This document shows positions 18,811-28,524 of a DNA stretch of 46,359 nucleotides, piece after piece. The stretch is from Streptomyces sp. 15-116A. Its GTDB lineage: Bacteria; Actinomycetota; Actinomycetes; Streptomycetales; Streptomycetaceae. The notes under the pieces are model-generated. The model was not told the origin of the DNA. It did no database searches and saw only the letters and a program-made list of their open reading frames with translations. The DNA is taken from assembly GCF_025290915.1 (NCBI RefSeq), contig NZ_JAOCQE010000020.1:1-46359 (forward strand), given 5' to 3'. The number at the start of each line of letters is the position of its first letter. Within the stretch, counting starts at the first letter, position 1. The position numbers were made by a program, and so were the translations under genes.

Positions 18811-19866
18811 CTAGTCGCCGCCGCCTCCGCCGCCTCCCCCGTCACCGCCGCCTCCGTCGCTGCCGCCTCCGCCGCTGTCTCCGGCGTCGCCGCCGTCGCT
18901 GCCCCAGCCGTCGGAACCGCCGGGTTCGTTGTCGTCGCTGCTGATGCCGATGTTGGTGAACCAGGGGCGGTCCCATTCGGCGACCGTGTCTCCGCGGGAG
19001 TGGTGCACGCTGCGGAACCTGGCCAGTCCCGTGGTGTTGCCGAGGCCGAAGGACACGGCGACGGCGTGGGCCATGACGGCGTCCAGGGGGTCGGGGCTTT
19101 CGTGGTGGACGGTGGCGAGGGGCAGCAGCAGGGTGCCGGGGTCGAGGGCCGATCGTCGGGGCGGGCGGCTCAGCAGGGCGACCCGGTTCTCGTCGCGCAG
19201 CAGCCACGAGCTCTCGGCGTTCTCGCGCCGCAGTGTCCAGCACCGGTCGGGCAGGCGTATCTCGACACGGCTCTTGGACTTGCGGAGCCTCCGCTGCAGG
19301 ACGAGTTGCGCGTAGACGTCGCCGACGCTCATGACCAGGCCGCTGCCGGGATCCGTCGAGTCGCCGCGGTAGCCGTACGGTGCCCTGAGGCGTACGGCGG
19401 GCGCGTTCGGGCCCCAGACGTCCACGCGGACCAGGCGCCGGTCGACCGCGACGGCGACCGGGCCGGCGGGGCCCGGCGCGTACCGGCGGGCGATCCACAG
19501 GGGGACGCCCTCCGCCTGGGCACGCGCGGCGAGTGCGGCCACCTGGTCCGGGCCGCCGCATCGGCGCACCGCCAAGTCGCCCAGCGCGCGGGCGAACTCC
19601 GCGGCCCGGCGCACCTTCAGGGGCTTGGTGGAGCCGGTCACCCGGGTGACCGGAACGGTGCCGGGACCCTCGGCCAGGTGTGCCAGCGGGCGTTCCGTGC
19701 CGCCACCGCCGAGCCAGAATCCCCGTAGGAAGGCCTCGGCCATGGCGGCGTGGTTCAGTTCGTCCAGCGGTGTCGTCCTGCCGCCCCTGCGCAACCGGTC
19801 GTCGGTGAGTTCCACGGTCCGTGCCAGCGGGTTCCGGGACCGTTCCCCGTAGAGCACCTGGCTCAT
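18811..19866 (-). CDS. Hypothetical protein with Gly/Ser/Asp-rich C-terminal tail
   Basis: 351 residues, ATG at 19866 preceded by GAGGGGG. Residues 1-300 have strong coding bias and look globular (MSQVLYGERSRNPLARTVEL...), with no transmembrane helix or signal. The last 40 or so residues are almost only Gly, Ser and Asp. Such tails are common on actinobacterial cytoplasmic proteins next to TIGR04222-type membrane proteins, but I cannot assign this one to a named family. It is transcribed alone, convergent with the ester-cyclase gene. Confidence 0.7.
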   Translation of the reverse strand: MSQVLYGERSRNPLARTVELTDDRLRRGGRTTPLDELNHAAMAEAFLRGFWLGGGGTERPLAHLAEGPGTVPVTRVTGSTKPLKVRRAAEFARALGDLAVRRCGGPDQVAALAARAQAEGVPLWIARRYAPGPAGPVAVAVDRRLVRVDVWGPNAPAVRLRAPYGYRGDSTDPGSGLVMSVGDVYAQLVLQRRLRKSKSRVEIRLPDRCWTLRRENAESSWLLRDENRVALLSRPPRRSALDPGTLLLPLATVHHESPDPLDAVMAHAVAVSFGLGNTTGLARFRSVHHSRGDTVAEWDRPWFTNIGISSDDNEPGGSDGWGSDGGDAGDSGGGGSDGGGGDGGGGGGGGD

Positions 19867-19957
19867 CGCATCCCCCTCGTGCTTCGCCCTCGGTTAAGTC
19901 GCCGGCGCGCGTCGCCCTGGTTCCCTGGTCCTCGCGGGGAGCTGACAGGCGCACGGC

Positions 19958-19992
19958 GAAGGCCCGGCACCCCCGTGGGGTACCGGGCCTTC
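19958..19992 (-). terminator. Terminator of groES-groEL1
   Basis: gaaggcccggcacccc and its complement ggggtaccgggccttc form a 16-position stem with one mismatch and a 3-nt loop, 14 bp beyond the groEL stop. Confidence 0.88.
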
Positions 19993-20006
19993 TACGAGCG
20001 CGTCGC

Positions 20007-21692
<1,686 letters not shown>

Positions 21693-21767
21693 TTATGGGA
21701 TGCGGGGGCCAGGGGCGCAGTTCGAGCAAAGGTGCTTCGAGGTGGTACGAGGAGTCTTGCTTCTCGC

Positions 21768-22076
21768 TTACTTCTCGACGATCGCGAGCACGTCGCGGGC
21801 CGAGAGGACGAGGTACTCCTCGTTGTTGTACTTCACCTCGGTGCCGCCGTACTTGCTGTAGAGAACGACGTCGCCGACCTTGACGTCGAGCTCGACGCGC
21901 TTGCCGTCCTCGATGCGGCCCGGGCCCACGGCCAGGACGACGCCCTCCTGGGGCTTCTCCTTGGCGGTGTCCGGAATGACCAGGCCCGAGGCCGTGGTCT
22001 GTTCGGCGTCCAGCGGCTGGACCACGATGCGGTCCTCGAGCGGCTTGATGGCAACCTTGGAGCTGGCGGTCGTCAC
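21768..22076 (-). CDS. groES: Co-chaperonin GroES (Hsp10)
   Basis: 102 residues, GTG 22076 with GGGGGAGG upstream. It contains the GroES mobile loop region ([18 protein letters not shown]) and the typical ending ([16 protein letters not shown]). It caps GroEL as a heptameric lid. It is the first gene of the groES-groEL1 operon. Confidence 0.97.
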   Translation of the reverse strand: MTTASSKVAIKPLEDRIVVQPLDAEQTTASGLVIPDTAKEKPQEGVVLAVGPGRIEDGKRVELDVKVGDVVLYSKYGGTEVKYNNEEYLVLSARDVLAIVEK

Positions 22077-22176
22077 GATCCGACCTCCCCCTTCGGAGAT
22101 CTCACGGGGTTAACTGTCTGAGGTGGCGACCAGGTCGATCCGTCGTCGCGGGTGCCGGACCTGCCCGTCGCGTAGT

Positions 22177-22201
22177 TGGCACTCTCCAGTGGGGAGTGCC
22201 A
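22177..22201. promoter_or_regulatory. CIRCE operator 1 (HrcA site)
   Basis: tggcactc - 9 nt - gagtgcca, an inverted repeat differing from the consensus ttagcactc-N9-gagtgctaa only at the edges. It lies just downstream of the predicted transcription start, where bound HrcA would block elongation. Confidence 0.93.
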
Positions 22202-22207
22202 GAGCCG

Positions 22208-22237
22208 AGACTATGACTGCGGTTAGCACTCGGTCAA
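22208..22237 (-). promoter_or_regulatory. groES promoter
   Basis: On the minus strand, -35 TTGACC (22237-22232), an 18-nt spacer, and -10 TAGTCT (22213-22208). The -35 box falls in the spacer of CIRCE 2, and the expected start (about 22201) touches CIRCE 1, so both operators overlap the promoter. Confidence 0.75.
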
Positions 22238-22249
22238 GCGGAGTGCCAA
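22223..22249. promoter_or_regulatory. CIRCE operator 2 (HrcA site)
   Basis: ttagcactc - 9 nt - gagtgccaa, one mismatch from the perfect consensus. It covers the -35 box of the groES promoter. Confidence 0.95.
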
Positions 22250-22375
22250 TTGCCTGCGGCGCGTCGGCCGTGGGTTCGTTGTCGGCGCCGGTGTGTGCGG
22301 CCGGCCTGTGTGGTGGTGAGCGTCGTCTGGGGGCTGCGCCCCCAGGCCCCCCCTTCGGCCCTGGACGGGCCTCGT

Positions 22376-22431
22376 CCTCAAACGCCGGACGGGCTGGATT
22401 TCCTGACCCTCCTCAAACGCCGGACGGGCTG
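22376..22431. repeat. Two copies of a Streptomyces dispersed intergenic repeat
   Basis: cctcaaacgccggacgggct followed by g occurs at 22376-22396 and again at 22411-22431 with no mismatch. A gggggctgcgccccc hairpin precedes them near 22330. From memory this word is frequent between Streptomyces genes. The block fills the gap between the groES promoter and the stop of the next gene, and may act as the terminator of the deacetylase pair. Confidence 0.75.
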
Positions 22432-22450
22432 TGCTGTGCCGGCCCGGGAC

Positions 22451-23230
22451 TCAAGGGCTCCCGACGTAGTCCTCCAGGCGGGCCACCCTCAAGCCTCGGC
22501 GCTCGATCTCTCGCAGCAGGCGGGTCGTGCGGTCTGCCAGGGACAGGGGCGGCAGGTCTGCCGACGGGATGGAGATGATGTCGCCGGGGTTCAGGTGGTC
22601 GGGGCCTTCGGTGTACGTGAGGTCGCCGTCGCCTTTCAGGGTCGCCCGCCAGAGGACGACCGCCGTGATGCCGCAGTCGGCGGCTGCCCGGAGGGTCGTG
22701 GTGTCGTACGTGCCGTAGGGCGGGCGGAAGAGGTGGGGGCGAATGCCGAAGCGGGAGCGGAGTTTGCGTTGCTGGCCGCAGATCTCCGCGCGCTGGCCGG
22801 CGTACGGCAGGCCGCGCAGGGCGGAGTGGTCGAGGGTGTGGTTCTGCAGGCTCGCGCCGACCGCGCGGAGCCGGGCGAAGTGGGCGTAGCCGGGACCCAC
22901 AACGCTGTCCGTGAGGAAGAGGCTGACGGGGAGGCGGCGTTCGCGGACCAGGTCGATGAAGCGAGGGTCGCGTTCGGCGCCGTCGTCGTAGGTCAGGAAG
23001 ACGACCTTGTCGCGGGTGCGGATGTGATCGATGACCGGTGGGGCGGCGGGGGCGGGCGGACGCCGTGGTGGGGTGCGGGTGGTGCGTGGTTGCTCGCGCA
23101 GTTCCCCGCGCCCCTTTCGGGGCGCTTCGCCCGCGTCGTCTCCGGCCACCCGGTGTTGCCCCGGGCCGCCACAGCCCGCGGCGAGGAGCAGAGCGGCCAG
23201 GAGCATCGCCGGCAGGACGCGGCGCCTCAC
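22451..23230 (-). CDS. Polysaccharide deacetylase lipoprotein, paralogue A (lacks motif-5 His)
   Basis: 259 residues from GTG 23230, which overlaps the TGA of the upstream paralogue in a GTGA, so translation is coupled. It has a lipoprotein signal with lipobox LAAGC, a Pro/Arg-rich linker, then a NodB-type domain: TYDDGAERDPRF (metal Asp), NHTLDH (metal His pair) and FRPPYGTYD. Family members deacetylate GlcNAc or MurNAc units or similar glycans at the cell surface. The motif-5 position, which should read like IVLTHF, reads IISIPSADL here with no His. Activity is therefore doubtful. It pairs with the complete paralogue B. Confidence 0.85.
   Translation of the reverse strand: MRRRVLPAMLLAALLLAAGCGGPGQHRVAGDDAGEAPRKGRGELREQPRTTRTPPRRPPAPAAPPVIDHIRTRDKVVFLTYDDGAERDPRFIDLVRERRLPVSLFLTDSVVGPGYAHFARLRAVGASLQNHTLDHSALRGLPYAGQRAEICGQQRKLRSRFGIRPHLFRPPYGTYDTTTLRAAADCGITAVVLWRATLKGDGDLTYTEGPDHLNPGDIISIPSADLPPLSLADRTTRLLREIERRGLRVARLEDYVGSP
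23108..23125. repeat. Palindromic Streptomyces repeat within a coding region
   Basis: gcgcccc-tttc-ggggcgc, preceded by gcagttccc. From memory this is a common Streptomyces intergenic palindrome; here it encodes part of the lipoprotein linker (EAPRKGRGELREQ) of deacetylase A. Confidence 0.6.
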
Positions 23231-24213
23231 AGGTAGTCCTCCAGGCGGGCCACCGCATATCCCTCCGCCGTGACCTTGTTCAGGAAGCGGCGGATCATGT
23301 CGCGCATCGTGCCGTCCCAGTCGTCGGTGCCCCGGAAGTGGGTGAGGACGATGTCGCCGGGGTGCAGTTCCCGGTCCCACTCGCGGTACTCCCAGTGGTC
23401 GACGAAGACCTCCTCGTTCCACAGGGGGACGTACTCGATGCCGCAGCGCTTCGCCGCGCGCAGGGTGTTCTTGTCGTAGTTGCCGAAGGGCGGGCGGAAG
23501 AGGACGGGGCGGGTTCCGTAGCGCTCCTCGATGACCTTCTGCATGCCGCAGATCTCGCGCTTCTGGGCGGTGTAGGACAGGGCGGGCAGATAGGGGTGGT
23601 TGAGCGTGTGGTTGTTCAGGGTGACGCCGCGGTCCTGCATCCGCTTGAAGTAGCCGTAGTCGTCGTTGACGACGTAGTCGCTGAGGAAGGCGGTGTACGG
23701 GATCCGCAGGTCGCTCATCATCCGGAGGAACTTCGGGTCCTTCTCGGCGCCGTCGTCGATGGTGAGGAAGACGATCTTCTTCTTGGTGGGGACGGTGGTG
23801 AAGACCGGGGGGAGGCCGAGGCGGCGGTGGCCGTCGACCTCGAAGCCGTCGCGGGTGGTGATGTGCGGCTTCTTCTTCGGTGCCGGAGGGGCCGTGAGGG
23901 GCACCCTCTTCAGCCCCCAGCGTTTCGCGGCGGCGACTCTCGCGGCGTGCGCGGCGCGCAACTTGGTGGCGTAGGAGTCGAGCGCGCGGGCCGGGGGCGC
24001 GTTGAGGGGCGGCTGTCCGCCCGCGGGCCGCACCGAGTCGCCGCCCTGCCCGCAGCCGGGAGCCAGGGCAGCGAGGGTGAGGACGATCAGGCCGATGCGT
24101 ACGCGACTCAGCGCGCCCCTGGGCCGCCCTGCGCCCCGCGTCTCCCCCGCTTCACCCGAAGCCCACCCCACACCCCACACCCGCTTTTTATCGTTTTGTC
24201 CTACTACTCGCAT
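23227..24213 (-). CDS. Polysaccharide deacetylase, paralogue B (probable lipoprotein)
   Basis: 328 residues from ATG 24213, which has GGGAGG ten nt upstream. The hydrophobic segment RIGLIVLTLAALAPGCGQGG suggests a lipoprotein with a weak lipobox, after an unusually long basic N-region; nearby in-frame GTG codons could be the true start. The NodB domain is complete: TIDDGAEKDPKF, NHTLNH, RPPFGNYD and PGDIVLTHFRG with the motif-5 His. It should remove acetyl groups from a surface polysaccharide or peptidoglycan. Its TGA overlaps the GTG of paralogue A. The two arose by duplication: both end in ARLEDY. Confidence 0.88.
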   Translation of the reverse strand: MRVVGQNDKKRVWGVGWASGEAGETRGAGRPRGALSRVRIGLIVLTLAALAPGCGQGGDSVRPAGGQPPLNAPPARALDSYATKLRAAHAARVAAAKRWGLKRVPLTAPPAPKKKPHITTRDGFEVDGHRRLGLPPVFTTVPTKKKIVFLTIDDGAEKDPKFLRMMSDLRIPYTAFLSDYVVNDDYGYFKRMQDRGVTLNNHTLNHPYLPALSYTAQKREICGMQKVIEERYGTRPVLFRPPFGNYDKNTLRAAKRCGIEYVPLWNEEVFVDHWEYREWDRELHPGDIVLTHFRGTDDWDGTMRDMIRRFLNKVTAEGYAVARLEDYL

Positions 24214-24303
24214 GGGCCCGGATCCTCCCAGCCGCCCGCCCTCAACCCGGCCCGACACCGCCGCCGGAGGCGTACGGTCCACCGACTGGCCCACAATGAG
24301 CCG

Positions 24304-25530
24304 GTGAACGACCTCGCCCCGCTCCTCACTCCCGAAGGCCGCGCTCTCCTGGAGGAGGTGCGCGACACCGACCCGGCGCACGAGCTCGCCGTCGCGACCC
24401 GGCTGCGCCGCGAGCACCCCGCCGAGCTGGTGTCGGCGGCGCTCGGTCAGGCACGGCTGCGGCAGCGGGCGGTGGCCAAGTTCGGGGAGGAGGACGCCCG
24501 GCGGATGTTCTTCACCCCGAACGGGGTCGAGCAGTCGACGCGGGCGAGCGTGGCGGCGTACCGGGCGCGGCGGTTCACCGAACTGGGCGTGACGTCCGTG
24601 GCCGACCTGTGCTGCGGCATCGGCGGGGACGCGATCGCGCTGGCGCGGGCCGGGATCCGGGTGCTCGCGGTGGACCGTGACCCGCTCACCGCGGCGGCGG
24701 CCCGGGCGAACGCGGAGGCGCTGGGGCTGGCCGAGCTGATCGAGGTGCGCGAGGCCGATGTCACGGAGGTCGACACGGCCGGGTACGACACCGTCTTCGT
24801 GGACCCGGCCCGGCGCGGCGGCCGGGGCCGCATCTTCGACCCCGAGGCGTACTCGCCGCCGCTGTCCTGGGCGATCGCCACGGCGCGCACGGCACCTCGC
24901 GCCGCAGCCCTGAAGATCGCCCCCGGCGTCCCCCACGAGGCAGTCCCGGACGACGCCGAGGCCGAGTGGATCTCGGACGGCGGGGACGTGAAGGAGGCCG
25001 TGCTGTGGTTCGGCACGGAACAGGCCAGCCGCAGCGAACAAGGCCCGGCGCAGGCGAAGGGCGGCCCCTTCCGCGCCACCCTCCTCCCCGGCCCCCGCAC
25101 CCTCCTCTCCCGCGGTCTGCCCGACCCCCCGGTCCGTCCGCCCGGCCGGTACCTGTACGAGCCCGACGGCGCCGTCATCCGCGCGCATCTGGTCGCCGAG
25201 GTGGCCGAGCAACTCGACGGCGGGCTCATCGACGAGACCATCGCGTACATCACCGCCGATGAGCACCGCCCGACGCCGTACGCCACCGCCTACGAGATCA
25301 CCGACGTGCTGCCCTTCAACGCCAAGAAGCTGAAGGCGCTGCTGCGCGAGCGCGGGGTCGGCACCCTCACCGTCAAGAAGCGCGGCTCGGCGGTCGAGCC
25401 GGAGGAGCTCCGCCGCAAGGTGCTGCCCAAGCCGCACGGCACGGAGGCCGTCACCGTGTTCCTCACGCGGGTCGCGGGCGCCCCGACCATGCTGCTCGGG
25501 CACCCGGCGACCGGCCGGTCGACGGGCTGA
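24304..25530 (+). CDS. Class I SAM-dependent methyltransferase with THUMP-like C-terminal domain
   Basis: 408 residues, GTG at 24304; an ATG at 24296 is out of frame and stops after three codons. The SAM-binding motif is VADLCCGIGGDAIALARAG, followed by VLAVDRDPL and FVDPARRGGRGR, an (N/D)PP(Y)-like catalytic site replaced by DPAR. The last 150 residues resemble the THUMP-like domain of this family (FNAKKLKALLRERGVG). The likely substrate is RNA, but it is not known. It is divergent from the deacetylase pair (90 bp) and convergent, end to end, with the sigma-factor gene (stops at 25530 and 25531). Confidence 0.85.
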   Translation: MNDLAPLLTPEGRALLEEVRDTDPAHELAVATRLRREHPAELVSAALGQARLRQRAVAKFGEEDARRMFFTPNGVEQSTRASVAAYRARRFTELGVTSVADLCCGIGGDAIALARAGIRVLAVDRDPLTAAAARANAEALGLAELIEVREADVTEVDTAGYDTVFVDPARRGGRGRIFDPEAYSPPLSWAIATARTAPRAAALKIAPGVPHEAVPDDAEAEWISDGGDVKEAVLWFGTEQASRSEQGPAQAKGGPFRATLLPGPRTLLSRGLPDPPVRPPGRYLYEPDGAVIRAHLVAEVAEQLDGGLIDETIAYITADEHRPTPYATAYEITDVLPFNAKKLKALLRERGVGTLTVKKRGSAVEPEELRRKVLPKPHGTEAVTVFLTRVAGAPTMLLGHPATGRSTG

Positions 25531-26790
25531 TCAGGCGCCGCTCTCCTCCGCCCTCCGCAGCAGCAGCTCCCGCTCGCGTCCGTTGCGCGTCAGTGACGCC
25601 GCCCGCTCGAACTCCGCGCGGGCCTCCTCCGACCGCCCGAGGCGTGCCAGCAGGTCGCCGCGCACGCTGGGCAGCAGGTGGTAGTCCCGCAGGGCGGGTA
25701 CGTCGGTCAGCGCGTCGACGAGGGGCAGGGCGGCGGCGGGGCCCTCGGCCATGGAGACGGCGACCGCACGGTTGAGTTCGACGACCGGGGACGGGGCGCG
25801 GGCGGCGAGCAGGCCGTACAGGGCGGCGATGCGCGCCCAGTCGGTGTCCTCGTACCTGGCCGCCTGCGCGTGACAGGCGGCGATGGCGGCCTGGAGGGTG
25901 AACGGACCGGCGGCGGCGCCCGGTTCGAGGGCCCGCTCCAGGGCGGCCAGGCCGCGCCGGATCAGCAGCCGGTTCCACAGCCGCCGGTTCTGGTCGGCGA
26001 GCATCACCGGCTCGCCGTCGGGCCCGGTGCGGGCCGCCGTGCGGGATGCCTGGAACTCCAGCAGGGCGGCCAGTCCGTGCGCCTCGGGCTCCTTGGGCAT
26101 CAGCGCGGCCAGCAGCCGGGCGAGGCGCAGCGCGTCCTCGCACAGCGCGGGGCGCAGCAGGTCGTCGCCCGCGGTGGCGGCGTATCCCTCGTTGAAGATC
26201 AGGTAGATGACCTCCAGGACCGAGCCGAGCCGGGCGGCCCGGTCCTCGCCGTAGGGCACCTCGAAGGGGACCCCGGATGTGGCCAGCGTGCGCTTGGCCC
26301 GCACGATCCGCTGCGCGAGGGTCGCCTCCGGCACCAGGAAGGCGCGGGCGATCTCGTCCGTGCGCAGCCCGCCGACCAGCCGCAGGGTCAGCGCGGTGCG
26401 GGCCTCGGCGGACAGCACGGGATGGCAGGCGGTGAAGATCAGCCGCAGGACGTCGTCGTCGATGTCGCCGGGGCCGGAGGGTTCGGGGTCGTGCGTCGCG
26501 TCCGGCAGCACGCGGCCGGCCTCCGCGAGCTTGCGGGCGTAGGTCTCGCGGCGCCGCACCAGGTCGATGGCACGGTGTTTGGCGGTGGCCGTCAGCCAGG
26601 CGCCCGGGCGGTCGGGGACTCCCTCCCGCGGCCACTGCTCCAGCGCGGCGACGAGGGCGTCCTGGGCGATCTCCTCGGCGATGCCGACGTCCCGGACGAT
26701 CCGCGTCACGCCGGCGATGATCCGGGCGGACTCCATCCGGAAGACCGTCTCAAGGGTCTCGGCGATGGTCTGCGGGCCGTGTGCCGTCAC
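25531..26790 (-). CDS. ECF RNA polymerase sigma factor, ECF42 type with C-terminal extension
   Basis: 419 residues, GTG 26790 with GAGGT just before it. Sigma regions 2 and 4 fill the first 180 residues (FRMESARIIAGVTRIVRDVGIAEEIAQDAL; WLTATAKHRAIDLVRR; LTLRLVGGLRTDEIARAFLVPEATLAQRI). The remaining 240 form a helical TPR-like extension (DALRLARLLAALMPKEPEAHGL...). This architecture, plus a DGPF/YCII gene immediately upstream, is the ECF42 signature. In ECF42, the extension replaces an anti-sigma factor and the DGPF genes are the direct targets (known from S. venezuelae work). The inducing signal is unknown. Confidence 0.93.
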   Translation of the reverse strand: MTAHGPQTIAETLETVFRMESARIIAGVTRIVRDVGIAEEIAQDALVAALEQWPREGVPDRPGAWLTATAKHRAIDLVRRRETYARKLAEAGRVLPDATHDPEPSGPGDIDDDVLRLIFTACHPVLSAEARTALTLRLVGGLRTDEIARAFLVPEATLAQRIVRAKRTLATSGVPFEVPYGEDRAARLGSVLEVIYLIFNEGYAATAGDDLLRPALCEDALRLARLLAALMPKEPEAHGLAALLEFQASRTAARTGPDGEPVMLADQNRRLWNRLLIRRGLAALERALEPGAAAGPFTLQAAIAACHAQAARYEDTDWARIAALYGLLAARAPSPVVELNRAVAVSMAEGPAAALPLVDALTDVPALRDYHLLPSVRGDLLARLGRSEEARAEFERAASLTRNGRERELLLRRAEESGA

Positions 26791-26808
26791 ACCTCACATG
26801 ACAGCACA

Positions 26809-26904
26809 CGGCACCGACACCGGCCGCCCGCTCAGACCCCCGGCACCGACAGCAGCCGCCCGCTCAGACCCCCGGCACCGACACCGGCCGCCCGCTCAGG
26901 CCCC
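26809..26904. repeat. Three tandem 32-bp repeats overlapping the YCII stop codon
   Basis: Units start at 26809, 26841 and 26873 (each cggcaccgaca...ctcag.cccc) with only a few differences. The third unit contains the last codons and TGA of the YCII gene; the other two fill the gap to the sigma-factor start. Since 32 is not a multiple of three, the copies cannot extend the protein in frame. Confidence 0.93.
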
Positions 26905-27258
26905 CGGCTCCTCGACCTCGCGGACCTCCAGGCCCACGGTCCACTGGGGCGGGTGCACCTCCAGGAACCGCTTCCCCCACTCGATGGCCTCGGCCATGTC
27001 CTTGCACTGCATCAGCGCGTACCCGCCGACGACCTCCTTGGTCTCCGTGAACGGGCCGTCGGTGTACGACAGCTTGCCCCCGGACCAGGTGATGCGGGTG
27101 GACTCGGCGGTGGGCTTGAGCCCGGCGGTGTCGAGCATCACGCCCGCCTTGGTGAACTCCTCGAACAGCGCGCCCATGCGCTCCTCGAAGCCCGGGTCGG
27201 CGGACTCCATGTCGATGGTGTTCTCCTCGATGCGGACCAGGGACAGATAGCGGGGCAT
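26896..27258 (-). CDS. YCII-related / DGPF domain protein (ECF42 partner)
   Basis: 120 residues, ATG with AGGAGG four nt upstream. It has the family pattern MPRYLSLVRIEE, SYTDGPFTETKEVVGGYALMQC (the DGPF motif) and EAIEWGKRFLEVHP. DGPF proteins are small dimeric alpha-beta proteins of unknown biochemical role that are co-regulated by ECF42 sigma factors. It sits directly upstream of the ECF42 gene on the same strand and is its expected target. Confidence 0.93.
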   Translation of the reverse strand: MPRYLSLVRIEENTIDMESADPGFEERMGALFEEFTKAGVMLDTAGLKPTAESTRITWSGGKLSYTDGPFTETKEVVGGYALMQCKDMAEAIEWGKRFLEVHPPQWTVGLEVREVEEPGA

Positions 27259-27357
27259 GATGCCTCCTCGGGTCTCGGGCGGGGTCTCTCCCCGCTCTCA
27301 CCCTGTGCGTCGAACGAGGGACGCCGGCTTCGACACGCCTGCCGGAAAATCTTCAGG

Positions 27358-28374
27358 TCACTTCAGCGAGTCCCACAGCTCCTTCGCCCCGGGCTCGTCC
27401 GCCACCACCCGGTTGGGGTCGTAAGGGGCGGGGACGACCGGCATGGTCACGGTCGTGACGCCGGACGACGACAGGTCCCCGAGGCTCCGGCCGAAGCCCA
27501 CCAGCTCGCTCAGCGAGTCCAGCCCGGTGTCCGTGGTGAGGCTGCCGGTGAGCGCGTCGGCGATGTCGTAGAGCTTCACGGGGTCGGTGAACAGGTCCTG
27601 GTCGGCGATGCGTTCCAGGAGGGCCTTGACGAGCGTGTGCTGGAGGCCGATGCGACCGAGGTCGCTGCCGTCGCCGATGCCGTAGCGGGTGCGCGCGAGG
27701 GCCAGGGCCTGGGTGCCGTCGAGGTGGTGGGTTCCGGCGTCCAGCCGCAGGTGGCTGCGGTCGTCGTCGGTGTCCTGCTCGGTGGTGACGGTGACCCCGC
27801 CGAGCGCGTCGACCAGCCGCGCGAAACCTGCGAAGTCGATCTCGATGTAGTGGTCCATGCGGACGTCGGTGAGGGCCTCGACCGTCTTCACCGCGCACAC
27901 CGGGCCGCCGACCGCGTAGGCGCTGTTGAACATGGCGCCGGAGACGGGGGGCGTCTCCCCTCCGTCCGGCAGCGGGCAGGCGGGCCGGTCGACGAGGGTG
28001 TCGCGCGGGATGCTGACCACGGTGGCGGCGGTCCGGCCGGGGTCGAGGTGGACGACCATGGCCGTGTCGGAGCGGGCCCCGTCGGTGTCGCCGCCGCCCA
28101 GCGCCTGGTTCTCCTCGCCGCTGCGGGAGTCCGAGCCCAGGACGAGCAGGTTGAGGGACCCCGTGGACACGGGCGAGGCCGCTGCCGCGCCCTCCGGGGA
28201 GGAGTGGCTGCCCGCCTCGGCGGGACGGTCGTCGCCGAGGGCGCTGTCGATGTCGACACCGGTGATGTTGTCGTCGAGCTGCCAGTACGCCCATCCGGCC
28301 GCCCCGGCCCCGAGCACGAGCACTCCTGTCAGCGCCAGGCCGACGATCTTCAGTTTCCCCGTGAGTCCCGTCAC
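27358..28374 (-). CDS. LytR-CpsA-Psr (LCP) family cell-wall glycopolymer ligase
   Basis: 338 residues, GTG start. A single N-terminal transmembrane helix (about 9-31) puts the catalytic domain outside. LCP motifs are present: LLVLGSDSRSG (D82, R84), RSDTAMVVHLDP (R101, D103), VVSIPRDTLV (R124) and the FNSAYAVGGP stretch. LCP enzymes attach teichoic-acid-like or other anionic polymers to peptidoglycan using polyprenyl-linked donors. No polymer-biosynthesis genes are next to it, so the attached polymer is not revealed. Confidence 0.92.
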   Translation of the reverse strand: MTGLTGKLKIVGLALTGVLVLGAGAAGWAYWQLDDNITGVDIDSALGDDRPAEAGSHSSPEGAAAASPVSTGSLNLLVLGSDSRSGEENQALGGGDTDGARSDTAMVVHLDPGRTAATVVSIPRDTLVDRPACPLPDGGETPPVSGAMFNSAYAVGGPVCAVKTVEALTDVRMDHYIEIDFAGFARLVDALGGVTVTTEQDTDDDRSHLRLDAGTHHLDGTQALALARTRYGIGDGSDLGRIGLQHTLVKALLERIADQDLFTDPVKLYDIADALTGSLTTDTGLDSLSELVGFGRSLGDLSSSGVTTVTMPVVPAPYDPNRVVADEPGAKELWDSLK

Positions 28375-28524
28375 GGGCAGGAACGTACGTCCGAATTATG
28401 ACGACCAGCGACCCGCGGACAGTTTTCTTGTGAAATTCTCAGACTTCCAGCTGACGACGGCGGGATCTTCCGCCGATGCATCGAAACTTTCGCTGGACTC
28501 GACGACCGAGTTCGACCGCGCGCC

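Noticed and set aside
26809..26904. Possible CRISPR array or phage attachment site
   Set aside because: Units are contiguous with no spacers, overlap a gene end, and no integrase or tRNA is near.
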